From Physcomitrium patens (lineage: Eukaryota; Streptophyta; Bryopsida; Funariales; Funariaceae), in the NCBI RefSeq assembly GCF_000002425.4, contig NC_037267.1, positions 8,688,180-8,752,179 of the forward strand: a DNA stretch of 64,000 nt, in the 5' to 3' direction. The translations under genes and the position numbers were made by a program. The first letter of the stretch is position 1. Each line of letters begins with the position of its first letter. This document shows, in pieces, positions 1 through 11,854 of this stretch. The notes beneath the pieces are model-generated. The model saw only the letters and a list, made by a program, of their open reading frames with translations, did not search any database and had not been told where the DNA came from.

Positions 1-1667
1 GTCAATATTGTAAAGATCTTCTTTAAGTCTTTGTCCTGCACAGCTTTTGTCCACAAGTTGGATTACATATATTCTTGTGATAGTGTAGCAAAAGGTCAGT
101 TTTGCCTCCAGACTATATTACAATCACTTTAAGACAAGGAATATTCATGCTCAAATAATTTCATATTTTTTTATTAAAGAAAGAGCATAGACTTTCTTGT
201 ATAGATTATTGATGTATTTCTTTCACACTACCAATCATCTCTTTGTCTAAAAAAAAATAAAAATAAAAAATACTAGTATTAATAGCAATCTATTACAAAA
301 AAACTCACAATTATTTTTTATTATTATTTTCTATTGGAGGAAGGATTCTAGCAAGTAGTGAATTGTCATGCCTTGAAATTATATCAATGCTATTTCTAAT
401 ACCTTGATTATACTATTATTGGCTACTTCATGAATTGGAGTCAATTATGCATTTATTTTTGATCTCCTATGTAGTAGTATTTGGATGTGGTAGTACTACA
501 AATGTTCTACTTTATTCTAAAGTTGGTAGTCTAGTGGAATTACAGAAGAGCTATTCATCATTATTATGGCCTTTGTCATCCTCTCTTTTGGATTTGCTTG
601 TACTTGAATGGCACAAGAGATCTCATAATACAGATTCAATAGGATTTAGAGGCACATTAGGTATTAAAGATATCAACCCTAAAAAATATTTAAAGGTGAT
701 TTTGAAAAGAATTATAGTGTTGGAACACAAATATAATGAAGACGCAAGTTTTATGTGATTGAAAAGATTTAAAGTGATTTTGATGAACTTCTATTGAAAA
801 TGTCAGAGGTGTAATTGGCAGTATTCTAGTTTAAAGGCTCATGAAAATTTGTATTGCTAATAATATTGAATCAAGCAACACAAACTAGTTATTGTAAATT
901 AACTACATCAAGTTTGGTTTTGTAAGATTTTCAAGTAGACGACTTAGATTAGATGAAAAATAAACTTAAATGAAATTAAACTCAATCAAATGACATAACG
1001 TTAAATTATGGATGGTGTTATATTAAATAAATAAATTTAAATTAGATGAAAAATTATGATGGATGAATTTAGATTAGATATGGATGATAAATTATAAATA
1101 AATGTTATTTAAAATTGGATGAATTTTTATTTATGGATAAAAAGTTATTTGGAGATGATAACTTATATTTGGATGATATTCTATTAATAGATAAATTTTA
1201 TTTAAAATAATAATAATAACAATAATAATAATAATAATAAGATAAAATAAAAAAATAAAATAAAAATAAATTAAGCATTAAAAGAAGTAATTCTTTTGGT
1301 ATGCATTTCATGATAGAATTATCATTATAAGTATAAATCAATAATAGAAGTTGAACTTGATTACTTGAATATTAAAAATATTAGAAAGTAATTTAATTAG
1401 GATTTAAATAAAAACTATAACTTATAAAAGTTTTAATTATTCACTTCTTATGATAGAATGGTTGACAATGCAACTGAATGAGTTTTTCTTCAAATTGATT
1501 TAATGCATGAAAGAAACTCTTTTGTCTAGTAAATTTTATCATTTACTAAATAGTGGATAATTTTTTAATTATATTAGTATAAAAGATAAAAAGATAAAGA
1601 ACTTGAGCTCCTTGCCAGCAACAAAATACCTTTGCACTAAATGTTGCTTAAAGTCACCCTTATATAA
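1..1667. other. AT-rich intergenic DNA, no gene recognised
   Basis: Very AT-rich sequence with A/T homopolymer runs and short AAT/ATA repeats around 1200-1260. One open frame on the plus strand (435-758, 107 codons) opens at TTG, not ATG, and its product resembles nothing I know. It is most likely degenerate repeat sequence. I see no RNA gene or splice-bounded exon. Confidence 0.6.
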
Positions 1668-1830
1668 GGTTATTCTGTATAATAGTCTATTAATTAACTA
1701 AAAACATGTATAAAGTCAAAGCAACCTCTATAAAGCTTTTAAAAAGATTTTCTAAAAGTTATTGTGAAATTAATATATTTTTATCTACTTCTACCAAATC
1801 ATATAGGTAATTATACATATGTCTGTGATA
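1668..1830 (-). repeat. Partial family-2 gypsy LTR
   Basis: This stretch matches the second half of the family-2 LTR seen in full at 17244-17781. Shared landmarks are the run ending in AAGCTTTTAAAAAG, then TCTACTTCTACC and ATCATATAGGTA, and an end at GTGATA (TATGACA in the better copies). The first half of the LTR is missing. No internal element sequence follows on either side, so it is a truncated solo LTR or a deletion remnant. The strand follows the coding direction of the family-2 elements in the window. Confidence 0.6.
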
Positions 1831-4099
1831 CATAATCACATCTACCTCCATTTTTGACATTTTTTGTTAGTCATGTTATGTATTGTAATTACATTGGTGG
1901 ATTGAAATTGAGATCCAATGACCATCAATGTTAAATTCCTTATTTTTATTTTAGTATAGTCATCAATATTTACTACTTTTGGTATCACAATTACATTAAA
2001 GCTAGAAAAGACTTTAGTTTCATAGAAGTTCAAAAAGCAAGCAATATTGAGTAATCAACAATGATGGACAAGTTTGATGGATAAATTTTCTATTTGATAA
2101 GTAAATAAAAAAATATAATATAAAAAATCATAAATAAAAATATAAAAAAATAATTTCTTAAACATGTGTGACTTATCTTGTGGATTATGCTTATTAAGGT
2201 ATAAATTTACTTTGTTAAAGTGGTTAAATTTTCTTAATAAGAAGTGAAAAGAATTTTTATTTAATTATTTAGAAAATTAATTAGTGGTTGCAAATTAGAT
2301 GAAATCACCTAGTAAGGTGGTTTATCTTATTTTACAATTGAAATATTATTAAACTCCTTAGGTATTGAATCAAATGCTAATTAATAACTTTTAGAATATT
2401 TAGATAATTAAACTATTATAAATTAGAATAAGCTTTCAACTAGGAGGGATTTATTTGAATTCAAAAATTTAATAATATAATTTTTATAGTCGGCCATATA
2501 AACCAGCCCTTCTATTCTATCTATGATTTAACTCTCTAGATCCTTTCCAATATGAATTTTATGCCAACCATTTCTACAAATATAGTTGGCGTGGAGTGCA
2601 TTACATGTACTGTGGAAAAAATCCGTATCATTACATAAGAGTGAGGCACCAAGAAACAAGTAGACTATTCATTCTATAGACTAATTACAAGTTTTACCTA
2701 TGTTTTTAGAAGATACTTCTGGCCCAACAACATTCTACTTCTACAATTCACTATGAAATAGTGCGAGGCTAGATTATCCACCTAGACAAATTGCTTATAC
2801 TTCACTTGAAAAAGTGGCTTAATGAACTCCTCAATGACCTTTTGGCTTGTTGGAAAAATATTTAGCTTTTCCATAGATTCCATAAAGAAGCTATTTTTGT
2901 ATAGAGTATTTGACATAAGGTTGTTAATAACAATAACTAATAAGAAAAGTATAATACTTCTATCAAAGTCTCTTGCTCTTCCTACTATAGTATAGTTAAA
3001 ATAATTTTTTATACTTTTTAATCATATCCACATGCATAAAGAATTTAGAATTGAAATATCAAAATCCTCTGTGCCCTTCACTTCACCCTTTAAATTCCAT
3101 TAGTAGTTTTTATCTTCTAATAAATAAAATACATTTTTGTATATAAATTACCAAAATAATTTAGCAAGTTTCATATAATCTGGGCTTTCTTTGGCGACAT
3201 GACACTTTGAGAACTTTAATTCAAATAAAATGACCAATCCATTAATAATTAAGTTTGGTTCCTTAAAAAGACCACAAATCACATTTAGCAAGGTCTTAGC
3301 TACTATACAAGAATTGCATGGAATTAATTTTTGATAAAAATATTTAAAGATATCTTAGACAAGCAAGTACAAATCTTTTGACTCTAGCTAGGAAAAAAAT
3401 AATTTCATTTGCACTAAAGTAGATAGACACACATGTTGGCACCTCAATAATTTATATTCTTGGATTAAATTAGATCCCTTCTAAGTTAAAATTATATATT
3501 ACTTATTTAGTTCCAAGTCTTCAATTAAGTTTTGGCAAGGATTTATGAGTCTTACTGAGGCCAAATTCTTTGTAAGTATTCTTTTGCAATAAAATCTCAT
3601 TTTATTTGTTATAAAATAAAACAAAAACAAAAAAAAAAAAACAAAAAAAATATCAACTGTTTTGACTTATTGCACAATAGGTGTGGAAATAGAAAACAAA
3701 TGCCTTGTCTATTCCTAGTAAAAAAGATCTAGCATTAGACTATGGCCACTAGCAAATAAATTTTGGTCATGTATTTGCACACATCAGAGATATTAATATA
3801 TTATGGTCTCTTATTGTAAGTACGTATTTTAAGACTAATTAGAAATAAAGAAATATTTTTTATATCTAGGCAAAATTTATGATATAATTAGAAAAATAGA
3901 AAAAATAAGTTTATTTTAGGCAAATAGATTGTCAAAGAATTTCATGGAAGAAAATAAAAATAAAAGAAATAATATCAATAAATAAACAAACTAATTAATT
4001 TTAAAGTATCAAAAATACAAAAAAATTATAATATTTGAATAGTTTTTTGAAGATGTGATTTACAAAATGATAAGTAAAAAATCTTAGATATATATTCTT

Positions 4100-4101
<2 letters not shown>
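1831..4101. other. AT-rich intergenic DNA, no gene recognised
   Basis: No convincing coding region. About 2490-2870 is somewhat less AT-rich and could be an old repeat, but I cannot assign it to a family. A poly-A-like run interrupted by C lies near 3620-3650. The short open frames are compatible with chance in AT-rich DNA. Confidence 0.55.

Positions 4102-4133
<32 letters not shown>
4102..4133. repeat. (TA)n microsatellite
   Basis: An uninterrupted run of about 16 TA units. It is one of four long TA arrays in the window. Confidence 0.95.
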
Positions 4134-4137
<4 letters not shown>

Positions 4138-5833
4138 AGTACATATATTATATTATAGTATTGTATTAAATCATGGTTGAAAAAAATGGATTTGTTATCA
4201 CAATTAAACAAAAGACTATACCATCTTATATAACACAAATAATAAAAAAAAATTACATTTCTTTATACATACCAAAAATATACATTTTTAAAGCTTATAT
4301 TATTTATAGTAAAATATCATATTTGATTCTAAGATATATATTGTTTCATATTTTTATAGTATTAGAAGGCTTTTGAAGATAGGAAATATATAATTTAGTA
4401 CTAATATCAATTGTAAATTTTAATTTAAATAACTTCATCTTATTTTTTTTATGAAAAATATGTAACATTTCTGAATATTTTGATTGTGGGCATCAAAACA
4501 AGATTTGGAAGAAGAAACCTTCAAAGCAATTTAGGATGGGCAAAATAATTAATAATTCAATAATGGTAAGAAAAATTGGTACCATCAATGTAGAATTATT
4601 GAAATTGACTAATTGTTACAATACTAACTGTAATTAATTTTTTAGTGAAGTTAATTATAGAAATAAATAATAAAAAGACATATGTAATTTTGATTTGCCA
4701 TTGTTGTCTTTGAAGAATATGTTATACAAATTACACAAAACCTTTTTTATTATTTTTAATTATTTTTTAATCTAATTGATTTGATATTAGGTTTATATTA
4801 TTTTTCTCTTGATTTTTTTAATAGATTTATATCTACCATGTTTCTTTATCTAATGTCTTTAAATATATTAAATATTTATTTTATTCTAAATTATATAAAG
4901 AATAAACTTATTTTTTGAAAATAAGTATTTATAAAGTTTAGAAATAATTTTTTATTAAATCAAAATTGAATTTTAATTTTATAAGTTATTTATTTATTTA
5001 CAATTATATAGAATCAAAAATATTTGAAATAAAAAACCTAAACATTATTAAATCTATCATGATATCTAAAAAATATTTATTCTAAATATTACTATTTATA
5101 TTTTTAATTTTTGTATTCTAGTCAAGATTATATGTATAATACATTATTTTTATTTTTATTTTTTTGTTTGTTTTTTTTTAACTTATTTTTTCACACCTCA
5201 TTATTATATCTTTTAAAAGATTTATTAAAGTTGTCTATTTTGTGCTAATTTATTTTTATTAATAAAATATTTATTAAACTATTTTTGATATTAAATCTTA
5301 TGAATTATAAAGCACTATTTATTTATATTTGTCTTTAAGTCATGATAGTCAAAAATACAATATAGGATGATAAAAATTGGCACAATGCCTTATTAATACA
5401 TTAAAAGAGCTATATGCTGCCTTTGAATTTATAAGATACAAGATAATTTATAAAGACACAATGGCACTAGGTTAAAATCAATCTCAATTGACTAATGACT
5501 CTTTTATTCTTTGTACAAAACAATCTTCAATCTTCAATGTAATTAGAGTGCCGATAAGATTTGATAAAACTACTTGCACTCAAATTACTACTACATAAAA
5601 AATTGATTATCTAATTTAAAAAAAACCTTAAAGTTCCTTTAATGGCTTTTTATATTTAAGATTTTTCTAGACATTTTTTAATATCCTACTTTTGTTGTAG
5701 TGCCTCTACTAATTATCATATTAGCTTTTACTGGCATGGCTTTACAAAATCAATTACTATTTCATAACTGTATTGATATATAATAACTTTTAACTATACA
5801 ATTTTGCTTAGAATATTTATTGATATTAATACA
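4134..5833. other. AT-rich intergenic DNA, no gene recognised
   Basis: Extremely AT-rich. The 67-codon frame at 4173-4376 is made of Ile, Lys and Tyr codons, as expected from composition alone. Nothing else is supported. Confidence 0.55.
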
Positions 5834-5967
5834 TGTCAAAGTCATGAATTCCAAAAAACTAAAAGATCAATACATTCTTAGATTATCCAAAAAGACTTGA
5901 AAATCATTCAAAAATAGTATCATATTAAATTAAAATAGCTATTACTAAAAGCAAGAAAATTAAATAA

Positions 5968-6008
<41 letters not shown>

Positions 6009-6012
6009 GATA
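5834..6012 (-). repeat. Left LTR of element C, internally deleted
   Basis: It begins TGTCAAAGTCATGAATTCC, matching TGTCAAGGTATC...ATGAATCTC at 17244, and stays alignable to about 5969. A TA array then replaces about 350 bp, and the LTR ends TTTGTGATA. The full-length relatives are 530-550 bp, so the middle and most of the second half are lost. Confidence 0.7.
5970..6005. repeat. (TA)n microsatellite inside an LTR
   Basis: About 17 TA units sit exactly where the rest of the family-2 LTR is missing. This suggests slippage or repair-associated deletion at the array. Confidence 0.9.
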
Positions 6013-6145
6013 TTAAATCTTCTTTTTTTACTAGAAATGAGTTCCACAAGAAGCGGCAATCATATGTTGAAAAAGTCCAAGATGCAACAAATTGTGTTTG
6101 CCACATATTTTAATCTTTGTTTCTTTAAAGATAGTTGATAGGTCC

Positions 6146-6658
6146 TGAAATGGAACTAAAATCTCTTTAGGATCTAAAACCCTTCCAATCTATTCTAATA
6201 TAAATTCTATCACAAAGTAAGACAAAACGAATAAAAATAAAATTGAAGAGAATTAAACAGAATAAAACATGAAAGAGAAAACAAAGTAAAAAGAAATAGA
6301 ATAGAACAAAAAATACAAACCAAACTTTACTAAGAGAAAATGGAATGAAGCTATACTTGATCAAATGTCCCAAATGGCCTCAATTAGTCTTATTTATACT
6401 TTGTCCAACCATCCTAAAACTTTCTAGAATATTTTTAATAGTAGGCTCTATTAAAATAATTACTTTTCTAGAAGATTTTAGAGTTGGATCCTATCTAGAT
6501 AATTGCCTTTAATTCTTTTAGGATACTATATGGTAGGCTCCATATGGACCACCAATCTGGCCCCAATTTTAAAAACTTCTAAAATTTTCTCAAAAATAGC
6601 TCTAATTACTTGTTTCTACACGTTAATAATATAATTATCTTATCTATGCCTTATAACA
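6146..6658 (-). repeat. 3' LTR of element A
   Basis: Plus-strand ends are TGAAATGG and TATAACA (the intact copy at 13941-14464 ends GTTACA). It aligns over its whole length with 11345-11854 and 13941-14464. Minus-strand open frame 6167-6373 is LTR sequence, not a gene. Confidence 0.85.
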
Positions 6659-8129
6659 ATTAATTTTCTTCCAATAATACAAAACGTCTTTATTTTGTTC
6701 TTGATGGTACATATAGATTGTTTCTTAACAATAGATGAGGTTTTATACAAATTCTCATATTGCATCTTGGATGAGATAGTCTTTCCAAAGGACCTTATAT
6801 TAAAGTTGTAGATGTCTATTGCTACAATAAAGGTAGCAATGCTCCAAAATGTTATCTACTCTATATTTTTGTTGGTCATGAATGACAACTAATAGTAGTT
6901 ATAGTTGATGTCAATCCAAGAAGCACATTAGTTTACTATAAAATTTCTTAGGCTGCAAAATATAGAAGACCATATAGACCTAAATATGTGGGAGAAGCTC
7001 GAGGCAGTATACAACATCAAAAATTATTATAAAAATGTAAAAAGTTCCAAGCCATCAAGGTGCTAGCTAACAAACTTGTATTCATGTAATAAGTGAAAAT
7101 TTGACATTGAAGAATAATATCTGGTCACCTCCCAAAAAGTCTATATTGTTGATGGTTATTTGTATATTGTTTCTATCAATTTTGTGTGGTAATGAAGCAA
7201 TATTATGCTTCTTGTAAAGTAGATGTAAATCATTGTATAAACTCTTCTATTATTGAGTTGTTGATGTTGATAGAATGATGGAGAGTTATTGGCATAATTG
7301 GATGGTGATTGGTGTTAAAGAAGAATAGTGAATGATCGATACTTGCTTGAATATTATTATTGTAGACAAATTTTAAGGGTGTCAAATATTTATCTCAATC
7401 CTTATGGTAAACTACCACAAATACTTATAGCAATCTTCTAAGGTCTAATTTGTATGCTCTGTTTGTCCATCTTATTTGAGGATAGAAGGTTGTAGATATA
7501 AAAAGTTGTATGCTCAATAGTTTGAAAAAGACCTACCAATAACTCTGAATAAAGTACAAATCTTGATTTGAACTATGATACTAGGTAATCTTTAATCACA
7601 AAAGACAGTATCAAAAAAGATCCATGTAAGTGTTGAGGCATTAATATTAAATTGTATCATAGCCAAGTGAGGTTACTTTAAGAGTCAGTCCACAAAGATA
7701 ACAACTGTAATGTCATTATCACGCATTTATAACAAATACATAATGAAGTCCATAATCACTTACTCTCAATATGCTATACATAGTGAAATTGGTTGCAATA
7801 GTCTAAGAGATGTTGTATTGTGTACTTTTTTATATTGACATGACTTGCAAGAGTACACAAAAGCTTGAACATTAGAGTCCAAATCTTTCCAAAATCATAT
7901 CCTTGAGATTTTTTTTAGAGTCTTTTCATGCCTTAAATGCCTAGATATTGGAATATCGTATCTCTCATGAAGTATGTGCATCCGGAGTATAACATTATTA
8001 GGTATATATATTTTTTTCTTGAAATAAAATAAACCATCATTAAGACTGTAATCTTGATATTATACATTACTCACCTTTAGCTCATTGCTAACCATCTTAA
8101 AATAAATATTTTAATGCATAGCTTTCTTT
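6659..8129 (-). pseudogene. Integrase region of element A, degenerate
   Basis: This stretch aligns base by base with the integrase and post-integrase part of element B (48050-50850), sharing for example the segments around 6945-7010 and 48345-48420. In B the last part translates as a gypsy integrase C-terminal region. Here stops and frameshifts break every frame. No chromodomain could be recognised, although decay would hide one. Confidence 0.65.
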
Positions 8130-9185
8130 CATTCTTTCTTTTTGATTAGATTTAAAATGATATTACTGTAGAATAGATATTAATTTATTTTTGAAAGATA
8201 TTGATAAAATATACTAATAGTCTATAGAATAGGTAATTCACGAAGACAGATAATTGAGTTAGTTATTAAAAATAGTTAATAACAAAATTATGGTTAGAAT
8301 TTGGAAAATTAGGGGAAAGTATATAGAAGTTGTAGAAGTTAATTTAAAGGCTAGACTGTGATAGTCACGAGCCGGGATAAACTTGGTACTATCTCTTTGT
8401 TTCTTTGTTATTGACGAATAATGGATAGTTTCTGAATATTGAGAAGTGAGTTTGTGGAATAAATCAGAGATTGATTTATGAGTTATTCATTATGTAATTC
8501 GAGTACTGTGTGATTGAATTATATGAAAAGTTATTGGAAGATAGATTATGGATGGAAGATTATGATTTTTGTTTATTGAGAGTTGCGTGTGTTTTGATAA
8601 AGAAAGTTTGTGATTACAGAAATTGTATGAATCCAGATTAGTTAGAGTAAAGTTTATTATTTTTAGTATTAGATGGAATTTATGTGTTTTGAACAATCTT
8701 TTGATAGTGCAGGGTTACACTTTGTTGTTATCAATTGATGAAGGAGTATTTTTATTGGGAGAAAGCATTGTAGTATTTCTTGGTGTTTTCAGTTGTTTAG
8801 AATATAGTTAATTGTATTACCCTAACAAGTAGAACTCATGTGCTTAGTCTTTTCATGCATTTGAATCTCCCTCTACAGGTTTATTTTGAAAGGAATTTGT
8901 AGAATAAGTAAAATAATAATTATAATTACTAATAGTAGCAACTTTTTCCTTGTCTTTTAATTTGGCCTTCAAGTCTGGTCTATGCAATAAGTTGTTCAAT
9001 ATAGTATGTTGTTGTCCTTATTTATACTCAAGTTGAATGTTGAAAAGCTACAACTATCTTTTTTAATAATAATATTATCATTTTATATTTTTTTAAATAT
9101 AAATTGTATAGCAAGAATCAATAGTCAATCCAAACAATCACTCGTTTTTTTAATAAATAATATTATATTATCTTTATAGTATATA
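8130..9185. mobile_element. Unclassified ~1.06 kb insertion in element A
   Basis: Element B runs directly from CATCTTAAAATAAGCATC into GCTCTCGATCACATGC (about 50820-50870). In A the same landmarks are separated by about 1.06 kb. Between about 8220 and 8830 the plus strand becomes G- and T-rich, unlike the C/A-biased flanks. The block ends near 8827 in CCCTAACA, whose complement TGTTAGGG looks like an LTR start. I could not define both ends or a clean target duplication. A solo LTR is the best guess. The open frame at 8623-8811 has no recognisable product. Confidence 0.55.
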
Positions 9186-9195
9186 CAATTACTAA

Positions 9196-9423
9196 TTACT
9201 CTCGATCATGTGCAAAGTAATTATACTTTATCCTTGTAAGTTTGCATGAGTCATATACTATGAATTGAAAGTTCCTATCAAAGTTTTGTTGAAGGACCAC
9301 TCTAATAGCCAAGTCGGTAGTATTGATGTCACATGTACAAAGAAAGTTGAAATCACATGGTTGCAATATTAGAGCAATAATAAGTGCTTTCTTCAACCTA
9401 TCAAAGGTACTTTGTTGTTCCAA
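9196..9423 (-). pseudogene. Ty3/gypsy RNase H fragment (element A)
   Basis: The 75-residue minus-strand reading has the gypsy RNase H start pattern: a DRLKKAL segment, an ILQPCDFN motif, a CTCD segment where the first catalytic Asp is expected, then VVLQQNFDR and a final HDRE. The domain is truncated by stops at both ends. It lies between RT and integrase remnants, as in Ty3/gypsy order. As a broken fragment it should have no enzyme activity. Confidence 0.75.
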
Positions 9424-9429
9424 TTTCTA

Positions 9430-10560
9430 TTCAAATGGGACATCCTTCTCTAATAGTCTTGTCAATGAAGCAATAATATATGCAAATTTCTAAATTAAAT
9501 AATAATAATATTTAGCAAGGCCTAAGAATAAGAAAAATTTTAGAAATATTTTTGGAGATTGGCCAATCTTCCACTACTTTTATCTTATCCTATTCCATGT
9601 GCATGTCCTTGGAGGATACTACATGTTCTAAAAAAGTGACCTCTAATTTCCAAAGTTCATACTTTGATTGCTTGCAATAAAAGTGACTCTATCATAGCTA
9701 ATGTAGTACTTTTTGTAGATATTTTTCATGCTCTTTAGGGATTTTAATATAGAGTAGGATAATATCAATGAAGATAATTAAATACTTATTTAAAAGATTC
9801 TAAAACAATTTGTTCATATGATCCATGAAAGAAGCTGGAATATTCATGAAACCAAAAGATAAAACAAGCCATTCAAAATATCCATTGCACATTCAAAATG
9901 CCATCTTTTTTATATCTTCTTTCACAATAGGTATTTGCTAATAGCATCTATGAAAGTCTAATTTACTAAAGATAATTATACCTTGAAGTTGGTCAAAAAG
10001 ATTGTCTATCTGTGAAAGTGGATATGCATTCTTAACATTCTATTTATTCAAGCCTCGATAATTAATGCAAAGTCAAATTCTACAATCTTTTTTTGAATGC
10101 AAAGAGTACATGTTCTATCCATGATAATGTACTTTCTTGAAGAAGGTTCTTTTTTAAGAGTTCTTCCAATGTCTTTTGAAATTCTTCAAGTTTATTTGGC
10201 ATTAGGCAATAAATTGATCGACTTGTCAATTTGGCTCCAAGCAATAATTCTATTTGAAAGAGGGTACCTTGATCAAATAATATGCCACTACATAAGTCAA
10301 TTAGAAAAATATCTCGATATTCACGTACAAGTTGTTCTGCCCAATCTATTCCTTCAATTGTCTTTCCTACCATTGAGACAAGATTTGGAACCATCATATA
10401 TATTGATTACTTATGTTGTATTTGCTTCTTCATAAAGGTCATCTCCACAAGTAAGTTTTTAGCCGTAAATCATTTTTTTACCTCATTTGATGAAAAGACA
10501 CTAAGAATCATCTTATAATCATTGTCTTTGAAGGAGATTGTCTTTGCTAGTCAATCGACT
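9430..10560 (-). pseudogene. Ty3/gypsy reverse transcriptase region (element A), inactive
   Basis: Minus-strand frame 10080-10397 contains the PR-RT linker and the start of RT: a REYRDIFLIDL-type segment, then GAKLTSRSIY, then LEELLKKNLLQEST. The catalytic box on the minus strand at 9761-9772 reads Phe-Ile-Asp-Ile, where element B still has Phe-Ile-Asp-Asp. One of the two catalytic aspartates is therefore gone, in addition to frameshifts. The overlapping plus-strand frames at 10097-10518 are antisense shadows. Confidence 0.75.
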
Positions 10561-10614
10561 TTTTGATTTTTTACTTCTAGCCATGGCATACCAAAGATAA
10601 TTTCATATTTGAGC

Positions 10615-10815
10615 TTAGTTACCTTGAATTTCTTTCTTAAGGCATAGATGCCATTCAATCTCAAGGTTTTTTTTTTCACATGTCTCACTTAATACATTCT
10701 CTTGGTCATCAATTAGATACATAATTCCTCTTTTGATCACCTTACTTTTAATTCTAAGTCGGCCAGTAATCTGAGTTGAGTTGTAATTTTTTATAGAGGT
10801 ACAATCTATAACCAC
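10615..10815 (-). pseudogene. Retropepsin-like protease fragment (element A)
   Basis: The 66-residue minus-strand frame aligns with the protease of element B (52165-52419): an IDC-S-KN stretch where the Asp-Ser/Cys-Gly active site belongs, followed by YLIDDQENVL, matching YLADDEENIL in B. The Gly of the active-site triplet is replaced by Thr. The frame is truncated. The gag remnant lies on its upstream (higher-coordinate) side and RT on the other. Confidence 0.6.
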
Positions 10816-11344
10816 TTGACATAGTTGTTGTCTTAGTCAATCTGATAGATACACCAGTTGATCCTTCTAATAGTTATCTAAGATCATATTTTTTGTCTTT
10901 AAGAGATAATAGCTATTTTTAGTACTAATCTTTGGTACTTTTATTGAAGATTCTCATTTTCGTGCTCCACTTCTTTATTATCTAAATAAGCTTCAAGATT
11001 GTAAATCCACCTTGATTTATTGGTAACTAAATTTTGATGCTTCAAATAATCTTTGATCAGATGGTTTGGCTTTGAATAGTAATAACATAATCTCTTTTGT
11101 GCTAATATTTTTCATCTTTGTGGTATCAATGGTCCTTGCAAGGCATCAATCTCCATTCACGTTGATTGTTATGCCATAGTGTTGGATAGTGGCATAAAAT
11201 TTTATCCTATAAGTCGTGTTGTATGGTTTTTAAAATCTATAGTAACAACCTTCTTTGCAATCCTTTTAATACTAATAAAATCTTTTTAATAATTTAGTTT
11301 TGCAATCCTTTTACTACTAATAACAACCTTCTTTGCAATCCTTT

Positions 11345-11854
11345 TGCAAGACTAAATTCTCTTAAGGATCTAAAATCCTTTTAATTTATAGCAACATAAA
11401 TTCTATCACAAAATAGGATCAAATGGACCAAAACAAAATTAAACAAAACTAAACAAAATAAAACATGAAAGACAAAATAAAGCAAAAAGATATGGAACAA
11501 AACAAAAAATGTAAACCAAAGTTTACTGAGAGAAAAAAAACCAAAACCATACTTGACTGAATGCTCCAAATGACCTTTATCAATCTTATTTTTATTTTGT
11601 CCAATTATCTTAGAACTTTTTAAAATATTTCTAATGGTGGACTACATGAAAATAACTATCTTTTTAGAAGATTCTAGAAGTTGGCCCTACCTAAATAACT
11701 GCCTTTAATTCTTCTAAGATGTTCCATAATAGATCCTATATGGACCACCAATCTACCTACAATTCTAAAAACTTCTAAAAACTTTCCAAAAATGGCTCTA
11801 ATTATCTATTTCTATACATCAATAATACAATTATCTTATCCATGTCTTGTTACA
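11345..11854 (-). repeat. 5' LTR of element A
   Basis: It begins TGCAAGACTAAATT and ends TTGTTACA on the plus strand. It aligns end to end with 6146-6658, with many transitions and a few small indels, implying an old insertion. The minus-strand frame 11381-11569 is LTR sequence. Confidence 0.85.

Larger units (their letters stand above)
6146..11854 (-). mobile_element. Ty3/gypsy element A (family 1), nested in element C
   Basis: Two related LTRs (6146-6658 and 11345-11854) bound a 4.7 kb interior read on the minus strand. The left flank GGTCC and right flank AGCTC sit where element D reads GGTCC without interruption, so they are a decayed 5-bp target-site duplication. Interior in element order: gag remnant about 11344-10860, protease-like 10815-10615, linker and RT about 10560-9430, RNase H 9423-9196, integrase about 8120-6700, with a 1.06 kb insertion at about 8130-9185. 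The 5' half of gag is missing, and that junction carries small tandem duplications. All frames are broken. Confidence 0.85.

Noticed and set aside
435-758. 107-codon plus-strand frame near the left end
   Set aside because: Opens at TTG and has no domain, while neighbouring frames are equally open. Probably chance or decayed repeat.
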